A stretch of DNA of 64,000 nucleotides, from assembly GCA_035478835.1 (NCBI GenBank), contig DATIJH010000009.1, positions 124,001 to 188,000 of the forward strand, given 5' to 3'. A program made the position numbers and the translations under genes. Source of the DNA: DATASD01 sp035478835 (GTDB lineage: Bacteria > Patescibacteriota > Saccharimonadia > Saccharimonadales > UBA4665). This document shows, piece by piece, positions 59,283-64,000 of this stretch. The first letter of the stretch is position 1. Every line of letters starts with the position of its first letter. The notes below the pieces were generated by a model that saw only the letters and a program-made list of their open reading frames with translations, was not told the origin of the DNA and made no database searches.

Positions 59283-60185
59283 GGCGGCTTGCTCAGCCCG
59301 GCGTGAAAGCTGCGCCAATTGTTTTTGCAACCTGGTATACGTTTTTTTGAGTTCTGGCGGCAGGCTGCGGCCGCGGTTTTGCACTGCAATGATCGGCCGG
59401 CCGACAACGCGCGTGGTGCCAATCGGCAGCACTAAGAGTTTATCCTCGTGCAAATGTTTCTCAACTAACAGATATGGCAAGACAGCCGCGCCGCGGTTGG
59501 CGAGCACGAGTTCCAGCATAATCTGCGGGCTGGTGGAGTAAAACGCCGGCTGGAGTTCGAGCCCCTGCCCGGCAGCCGTGGCTTGCACGAGCTGCTGCGT
59601 GGTCGATGCCTGGTTATAGCTCAAAAAGTTAGGTACGATGCCCTGCTGCATGGCCGCTTGCAGACTGGCTTTGGAGTGCGGGTGCACTACGAGCACGAGC
59701 GGCTCATTGCCTAGTCGCTGCACCGTCAAAGTGCGCGACAAACTGGGCTGCGCAGCAATAATCGCCACATCCAGCATGTGCTGCATGACCCCCTGAATCA
59801 GCGCCGTTGAATTATTGATAGACAGCGCCACGCGCGCCCACTGTTCAAGCACTTCGAGCTCTTGTCCGTGCACAAATAGTGTCTCGGCAATGCTGTCGAT
59901 CATGCCAATGGCCAGCGCGATTTTGTTGCTGCTGAGCTCGGCAAGCTGCTGTTTGAGGTTGCGCTGCTGGATAGCGAGCGCAGTGCCGGCTTGGTATGCA
60001 AGCTGCCCGGCCGGTGTTAACTTGAGCCCGCGGGTGCCACGTTTGATGAGCTCGGCCTGCAGCTCGCGCTCCAGTTTTTTTATAGCGCTCGATAGCGCCG
60101 GCTGCGAAATATGCAACTGCTGCGCCGCACGAGTCACGCCGCCCACGTCTACCACTTTTGCAAACTTGATCAACCGCTCTTCCAT
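59277..60185 (-). CDS. LysR-family transcriptional regulator
   Basis: 302 residues. N-terminal winged HTH (VGGVTRAAQQLHISQPALSSAIKKLERELQAELIKR) and a periplasmic-binding-like effector domain. Divergent from the inositol-1-phosphate synthase gene, its most likely target. Confidence 0.93.
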   Translation of the reverse strand: MEERLIKFAKVVDVGGVTRAAQQLHISQPALSSAIKKLERELQAELIKRGTRGLKLTPAGQLAYQAGTALAIQQRNLKQQLAELSSNKIALAIGMIDSIAETLFVHGQELEVLEQWARVALSINNSTALIQGVMQHMLDVAIIAAQPSLSRTLTVQRLGNEPLVLVVHPHSKASLQAAMQQGIVPNFLSYNQASTTQQLVQATAAGQGLELQPAFYSTSPQIMLELVLANRGAAVLPYLLVEKHLHEDKLLVLPIGTTRVVGRPIIAVQNRGRSLPPELKKTYTRLQKQLAQLSRRAEQAAN

Positions 60186-60275
60186 AAAAAAATTCTATCA
60201 ACCAATAAGTTTAATATATTTGTTTTCTATCATACACTCCTTTAGCATAAAATACGAGTAACAAGTGGAGGGGTT

Positions 60276-61430
60276 ATGACTAAGACTGTTGAACGTGGCG
60301 CGCAGCGTAAAATCCGCGTCGCTGTGGTGGGCGTGGGCAACTGCGCTTCGTCGCTTATCCAGGGAGTTTATTATTATCGGGACGCGCGCGATGACGAGTT
60401 TGTGCCCGGCGTAATGCATGTCAATTTTGGCGGCTACCACATACGCGATATAGAAGTTGTAGCAGCATTTGACGTAAACCGCAACAAAGTCGGCAAAGAT
60501 GTGGCCGAAGCAATTTATGCCTCGCCTAATAATACGGCGGTGTTTGCCAAGGTGCCGAAGCTCGGCATCAAGGTGCTGCGCGGGCCGCGGCTCGACGGCG
60601 TCAATAAGTACACGGCCGAACTGGTGCCGGTGGATGATTCCGCCAAACCGGTCGACGTCGTGAAGGTGCTCAAAGATGCCAAAGTCGACGCGGTGATCAA
60701 CTACCTGCCCGTCGGCTCACAGGAGGCCACCGAGTTTTACGCCCAAGCTGCCATCGACGCCGGCTGCGGATTCGTAAACTGCATTCCGGTATTCATTGCA
60801 AGCAATCCGGCATGGGCGGCCAAGTTTAAAAAAGCCGGTTTACCGGTGATCGGCGACGACATTAAGGCACAGGTCGGCGCAACTATTACGCACCGCACGC
60901 TCGTCAATTTGTTTTTGGACCGCGGTATGAAAATTGAGCGCACGTATCAGCTCAACACTGGCGGCAACACCGACTTTTTGAACATGCTGGAGCGCGAGCG
61001 TTTGCAATACAAAAAGATTTCCAAGACCGAGGCGGTGAGTTCGCAGATCGAGGCGCGCGGCCAGACCATCGACCCCGAGAACATTCACGTTGGACCATCA
61101 GATTACGTGCCGTGGCAAAAGGACAACAAAGTTTGCTTTTTGCGCATCGAAAGCAAGCATTTTGGTGACGTGCCTATGCATTTGGAGCTGCGCTTGAGCG
61201 TGGAGGACTCGCCCAATTCGGCCGGTGTGGCGATTGACTCGATCCGTTGCCTTAAGCTGGCGCTCGACAATAAACTGGCCGGCGCGATTATTGAGCCGGC
61301 GGCGTACTTCCAAAAGCATCCGCCCAAGCAGATCGAGGACCGCACGGCCCGCGAAATGGTGGAAAAATTCATTCAAAAGTATGGCCAAAAAACAAGCGGC
61401 ACGGCGCGCGCCAGAGTGCGCATCGCGTAA
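60276..61430 (+). CDS. myo-Inositol-1-phosphate synthase
   Basis: 384 residues, the short actinobacterial/archaeal type. NAD site VAVVGVGNCASSLIQGVYYY; NTGGNTDFLNML and DDIKAQVGATITHR are the catalytic-domain signatures. It converts glucose 6-phosphate to inositol 1-phosphate, the precursor for phosphatidylinositol or inositol-based thiols and solutes. Strong GGAGGGG ribosome site. Confidence 0.92.
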   Translation: MTKTVERGAQRKIRVAVVGVGNCASSLIQGVYYYRDARDDEFVPGVMHVNFGGYHIRDIEVVAAFDVNRNKVGKDVAEAIYASPNNTAVFAKVPKLGIKVLRGPRLDGVNKYTAELVPVDDSAKPVDVVKVLKDAKVDAVINYLPVGSQEATEFYAQAAIDAGCGFVNCIPVFIASNPAWAAKFKKAGLPVIGDDIKAQVGATITHRTLVNLFLDRGMKIERTYQLNTGGNTDFLNMLERERLQYKKISKTEAVSSQIEARGQTIDPENIHVGPSDYVPWQKDNKVCFLRIESKHFGDVPMHLELRLSVEDSPNSAGVAIDSIRCLKLALDNKLAGAIIEPAAYFQKHPPKQIEDRTAREMVEKFIQKYGQKTSGTARARVRIA

Positions 61431-61436
61431 CGTCTA

Positions 61437-61790
61437 GCGCCCCGGCGCTGCGCAATAATCGTTGCCAGCGACGAAATAATTTCGCGGCGCCCCGGCCCGA
61501 CGTACTGGTTGTTTTGGTACCGCTCGTCGGGATGGCGCCAAGCCTGGCTCGCAGCGTTTGGGCGATTTTTAGTTCAGATAAGTCGTTCGTGAGGCCAATA
61601 ACGTCGTGCCCGGCCTCTGCCGGTGGAGCGTGTTTCGTCCTTGCCCGCAGCCAGCGTCGAGTACTAGGCGCGGCACATGCAGATCGTGCCCGGCCGCAAA
61701 CTCGCGCACTACAGGACATTGAACTTTGTCGCAAAATACGGTAAAATCTATCTGTTCTGCTCTGCCGCATAAATTCGCATAAATCGCCGC
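61437..61790 (-). pseudogene. Decayed class I SAM-dependent methyltransferase
   Basis: This is the only gap above 300 bases without an intact gene. On the minus strand one frame reads DFTVFCDKVQCPVVREF then LVLDAGCGQGRNTLH, the SAM-binding motif I; it then ends, and the adjoining frame continues AEAGHDVIGLTNDLSELKIAQ, as expected after motif I of such enzymes. At least one frameshift, with the 3' part running into low-complexity sequence. No intact product expected. Confidence 0.5.
61719..61747 (+). promoter_or_regulatory. Promoter of tRNA-Gln
   Basis: TTGAAC (61719-61724), 17-base spacer, TAAAAT (61742-61747), leaving about 50 bases of 5' leader for RNase P. Confidence 0.5.
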
Positions 61791-61804
61791 AGATAGCGCG
61801 CTAT

Positions 61805-61879
61805 TGGGACGTCGCCAAGTGGTAAGGCACCGGGTTTTGGTCCCGGCATTCGGGGGTTCGAATCCCTCCGTCCCAGCCA
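61805..61879 (+). tRNA. tRNA-Gln (TTG), CCA encoded
   Basis: Acceptor TGGGACG (61805-61811) pairs with CGTCCCA (61869-61875); anticodon arm CCGGG-TTTTGGT-CCCGG with anticodon TTG; T-arm GGGGGTTCGAATCCCTC; discriminator G and encoded CCA at 61877-61879. A second AT-rich accessory block begins just downstream. Confidence 0.95.
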
Positions 61880-61899
61880 GATTTGATACCAGATATAAA

Positions 61900-61921
61900 A
61901 TGCTCCGATTTTTCGGGGCAT
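61900..61921 (+). terminator. Likely terminator hairpin of tRNA-Gln
   Basis: ATGCTCCGA (61900-61908) pairs with TCGGGGCAT (61913-61921), one G-T pair, 4-base T loop, followed by TTGTCTTTATC. The T-run is imperfect. Confidence 0.5.
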
Positions 61922-61965
61922 TTGTCTTTATCTGGCACCCCAGTTTTGCAGGAGCGTTGCACCGA

Positions 61966-62043
61966 GGCCTTACGCCTGAGGATAAATTGATTCGGATTAT
62001 CGAGAGCTACCACCCCAAAACGACCTTCGTAGAAGAGGTTTGA
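61966..62043 (+). pseudogene. Possible 5' remnant of a RelA/SpoT-type gene
   Basis: A short open stretch reads GLTPEDKLIRIIESYHPKTTFVEEV and stops at TGA (62041-62043). The pattern (residue spacing of a helical start such as LIxxxxxYxP) resembles the first helix of RelA/SpoT HD proteins, but only 25 residues are present. The AT-rich block starts right after. A disrupted gene end at an island border is one explanation. Confidence 0.2.
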
Positions 62044-62049
62044 CAAGCA

Positions 62050-62079
62050 TATGTTAACTATATTAATATTAACATAGTT
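62050..62079 (+). promoter_or_regulatory. Palindromic operator-like region before MarR
   Basis: TATGTTAA (62050-62057) and TTAACATA (62069-62076) form a perfect inverted repeat with an 11-base spacer; AACTAT (62056-62061) and ATAGTT (62074-62079) form a second, nested one ending at the ATG. Suits autorepression by the MarR protein encoded next. Confidence 0.6.
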
Positions 62080-62523
62080 ATGAATGAACTATCCGCCAGT
62101 ACACTCCTTTACGAAGTAAACACCGTCATGGATCGCATAGCAGAATACCACTTAAAGCAAGGTGTTGGCATTTCCTATTCGCGGTTTGCCTTTTTGTCTG
62201 CTGTTGAACAGTACCAGTCGGCAACACAGCATCAGATAGCACAAGCTTTGCGTATATCCGACCCAGCCAGCAGCAAACTATGCGCCGAGGCTGCACGCGA
62301 CGGGTTGATCGCCATTACGACAAACCCTGCGCATAAGCGCCAACGGCTTGTCAGCCTAACGCTCAGTGGAAAAACTATCCTCCAGAAAAGCATGACACTT
62401 CTGGACGGCTGCTTTAGTGATATATGCGAACGAGCTGGCGTAGATGAAGTCAATTACCGTCAACAAACAGCACTTGTTTTAGACAGTTTAAACAATAAAT
62501 ATAAGGAGATGATAAAACAATGA
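62080..62523 (+). CDS. MarR-family transcriptional regulator
   Basis: 147 residues. Winged HTH: ATQHQIAQALRISDPASSKLCAEAARDGLIAITTNPAHKRQRLVSLTLSGK. No ribosome site upstream because the operator abuts the ATG, so translation is probably leaderless. It overlaps the DUF1772 gene by 4 bases. AT-rich codon use compared with the core genes. Confidence 0.85.
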   Translation: MNELSASTLLYEVNTVMDRIAEYHLKQGVGISYSRFAFLSAVEQYQSATQHQIAQALRISDPASSKLCAEAARDGLIAITTNPAHKRQRLVSLTLSGKTILQKSMTLLDGCFSDICERAGVDEVNYRQQTALVLDSLNNKYKEMIKQ

Positions 62524-63017
62524 AAACATTATTAGTAGCCACAGCGGTTCTTACCAGTTTCCTGGCAGGAATTTTCCTGGCATATTCACTATCGGTCAAT
62601 CCAGCCCTACACAGCCTCAGTGATCATACATATGTAGAGACAATGCAAAGAATTAACAAAGTAATCCAAAACCCCTTATTCTTCCTCGTATTTATGGGTC
62701 CGGTCATACTATTACCGCTTACCGCATACCTTAGCTACAAAACAGGTGTTTCGCGACAGTTTTACACCCTAGCTGGCGCCTCGTTGCTATATATCATATT
62801 GACCTTTGGCGTTACGGTTGGCGGCAATGTACCGCTCAACAACAAATTAGCAGCCGTCCCCGTGGCTTCAGCCTCTGCGGCCGATCTCCACAAAGCACGC
62901 ACCGATTTTGAAGGTCCATGGAATGGCTTGCATGCGGTTCGCACCGTAGCAGGAATAGCAGCGAGCGTGCTGGCAATTACCGCTTGCATTCTTCCCGCAA
63001 TTGACGCAAAAGATTAG
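62520..63017 (+). CDS. DUF1772 (anthrone oxygenase-like) membrane protein
   Basis: 165 residues, four membrane helices. GGNVPLNNKLA and FEGPWNGLHAVRTVAGI are DUF1772 signatures; relatives include anthrone-oxygenase-type proteins. Coupled to and probably controlled by the MarR gene. Substrate unknown. Confidence 0.8.
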   Translation: MKTLLVATAVLTSFLAGIFLAYSLSVNPALHSLSDHTYVETMQRINKVIQNPLFFLVFMGPVILLPLTAYLSYKTGVSRQFYTLAGASLLYIILTFGVTVGGNVPLNNKLAAVPVASASAADLHKARTDFEGPWNGLHAVRTVAGIAASVLAITACILPAIDAKD

Positions 63018-63100
63018 TACTTCTTCACATTGGAGAAAGAAACATGGTTCTGTTTTTTTGGACAACGCCCCTCCATCCCAGCCATGAGATTATTACAGAT

Positions 63101-63131
63101 TTAAAAGAGCCCGAGCTTCGGACTCTTTTAA
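63101..63131. terminator. Bidirectional intrinsic terminator
   Basis: TTAAAAGAG (63101-63109) with CTCTTTTAA (63123-63131) and inner CCGA/TCGG, one mismatch, 3-base loop. Between the converging DUF1772 and SnoaL-like genes. Confidence 0.85.
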
Positions 63132-63148
63132 GTTGGCATTGCTTTGCG

Positions 63149-63568
63149 CTATCTCTTTGGCAGGGCATCAACTACCACCTGGAAACGCCTGGGATCAAAG
63201 TAGTCGTGATACTCACTAATTAAACCGTCCCTGAATTTGAACACGGCAATATTGGTATTAGTATAGACGGTACCGCCAGCAATAATGGCGTAGTTGGTAT
63301 ATTCTACGCAAACCGCGTCCGAATTGGCGTCGCTATATACGTCGGTAATTGTTGATTTAAACGTTTCAAAATTGCCAATCAAGCCCTTAAATGCTTGGTA
63401 AATAGCGTCCTTACCTTCTATGTTTGAGGCAAAACCTTCTGGCGGATATGGTACTAAAATTTTACTGTCTTCATGCCAAAGTTTAATCGCCGTATCGACA
63501 TCTTTATCACCAAGTAGATCGTAAAACCTGCGTGCTATATCGGCATTGTGTTGACCTAGATTTGTCAT
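63149..63568 (-). CDS. SnoaL-like (NTF2-fold) protein
   Basis: 139 residues, normal for this fold. A helical start (NADIARRFYDLLGDKDVDTAIKLWHEDSKI), then a curved sheet, ending YHDYFDPRRFQ, a SnoaL signature with conserved His and Asp. Relatives are cyclases, isomerases or unknown stress proteins. Function not assigned. Confidence 0.8.
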   Translation of the reverse strand: MTNLGQHNADIARRFYDLLGDKDVDTAIKLWHEDSKILVPYPPEGFASNIEGKDAIYQAFKGLIGNFETFKSTITDVYSDANSDAVCVEYTNYAIIAGGTVYTNTNIAVFKFRDGLISEYHDYFDPRRFQVVVDALPKR

Positions 63569-63636
63569 TTTACTCCTTTTTGTTACATTTTGCGTCCCGT
63601 AATTATACTAAAAGCTTGCGGGAAGACGAAGAACTA

Positions 63637-64000
63637 TCATTGACGAGCGGCTTGTAGCACTCCGAAAAGTTGCATCAGAGATGCCTCATCGTGTTTGCCA
63701 TAAAAACCGTACCAGTGTTCAAGCGCCTCTGGCGACATAACTTTTAGTGCTGCAAGGATGTGTTGAGTAAATTCGACAGGAGCCGTCGAGCCGGCAGTAA
63801 TCAGATGATCGTCCGTGTATGCAAGCTCATATTTAAAGTGTGCCTCACCGTGGTATGTAGGGAATGACATTTTGAGATAGTCGAGACTTGTGGCAGTGTG
63901 CTTTACGTCGTCAAGCATGCCGGCTTTAGCCATAGCCTCAACCGCGCCGCAAATAGCTGCTACGTGTACGTCGGCTTTTAAAAATTGCTGCGCGAGCTTT
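63637..64000 (-). CDS. DJ-1/PfpI family protein, N-terminus outside the window
   Basis: The frame is open to the right edge, giving the C-terminal 120 residues. VAAICGAVEAMAKAGML contains the nucleophile-elbow Cys; HGEAHFKYELAYTDDHLITAGSTAPVEFTQHIL is the family's C-terminal core. DJ-1/PfpI proteins include amidotransferase-like, chaperone and deglycase-like members; which one cannot be said. The start lies beyond 64000. Confidence 0.8.
   Translation of the reverse strand, partial: KLAQQFLKADVHVAAICGAVEAMAKAGMLDDVKHTATSLDYLKMSFPTYHGEAHFKYELAYTDDHLITAGSTAPVEFTQHILAALKVMSPEALEHWYGFYGKHDEASLMQLFGVLQAARQ

Noticed and set aside
61801..62046. Open frame on the minus strand across tRNA-Gln ending GGIRTPECRDQNPVPYHLATSQ
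   Set aside because: This is the well-known artefact of translating a tRNA gene in reverse; the tRNA explains the sequence.
1..64000. UGA recoded as glycine, as in some CPR lineages
   Set aside because: Genes such as atpG and the S51 upstream gene end in TGA exactly at the family's usual end and overlap the next start, so TGA is a stop.
1..64000. CRISPR array, prophage or transposase
   Set aside because: No regularly spaced repeats, phage structural genes, integrases or transposases were recognised on either strand.

Overview
The window looks like a chromosome segment of a small-genome bacterium of the Candidate Phyla Radiation, most likely Saccharibacteria (TM7). This is an inference: there is no rRNA gene to confirm it. 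It rests on gene content (an F-type ATP synthase operon, a cytochrome bo3-type quinol oxidase with a type II NADH dehydrogenase, very few biosynthetic genes, many small uncharacterised proteins), on moderately GC-rich DNA, and on TGA being used as an ordinary stop codon, which argues against the CPR lineages that recode UGA. Many genes begin only 6 to 8 bases after a good -10 box, which suggests leaderless mRNAs.

Region by region: 1-7.0 kb is a more AT-rich accessory block downstream of the tRNA-Asn 3' end. It holds a compact set of amino-acid-type enzymes: FAD monooxygenase, a stand-alone alanyl-tRNA synthetase catalytic fragment, an S51 peptidase, a Gfo/Idh/MocA oxidoreductase, a 2OG-Fe(II) oxygenase and a class IV aminotransferase. 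7.2-21.2 kb holds housekeeping and regulatory genes: glycosyltransferases, smpB, a membrane-anchored glycosidase-like protein, an RNB-fold protein with two C-terminal dsRNA-binding domains, a secreted thermonuclease coupled to a P-loop kinase, a Nudix protein, a protein with two fused sigma-factor modules, a lipid-kinase-like gene coupled to a cobalamin adenosyltransferase-like gene, a glutaredoxin and two paralogous HTH regulators. 21.3-29.0 kb is the ATP synthase operon (I-like, a, c, b, delta, alpha, gamma, beta, epsilon) with three unknown genes inside it. 29.5-35.7 kb has a carbonic-anhydrase-like protein, an aquaporin and a UvrD helicase-nuclease interrupted in frame by two copies of a palindromic element.

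35.7-45.6 kb is the respiratory section: NDH-2, an FAD-linked D-lactate/glycolate-type dehydrogenase, cyoABCDE and a polyprenyl diphosphate synthase. Together these could make a short chain from NADH or a hydroxy acid through a quinone to oxygen, with the ATP synthase using the proton gradient. 45.6-49.7 kb has two unknown genes, a DEAD-box helicase and an RRM protein that look like a cold-response pair, and a membrane-anchored protein. 49.8-55.7 kb is a cell-surface locus: a 923-residue exported protein, two secreted proteins with a shared C-terminal domain and a DUF916-like membrane-anchored protein. 55.7-61.4 kb has a frameshifted alkA, a DUF1295 protein, a MarR regulator divergent from an MFS exporter, LysR and inositol-1-phosphate synthase. 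After a decayed methyltransferase and tRNA-Gln (61.8 kb), a second AT-rich accessory block begins: MarR/DUF1772, a SnoaL-like protein and a DJ-1/PfpI protein that runs off the window.

The strongest candidates for something undescribed are (1) the pair of in-frame palindromic insertion elements in the helicase gene, (2) the double sigma factor, (3) the RNB-like protein with tandem dsRBDs and an apparently missing active-site loop, (4) the AlaRS-fragment enzyme cluster and (5) the unknown genes embedded in the ATP synthase operon. All identifications are from reading the sequence; no database search was run.
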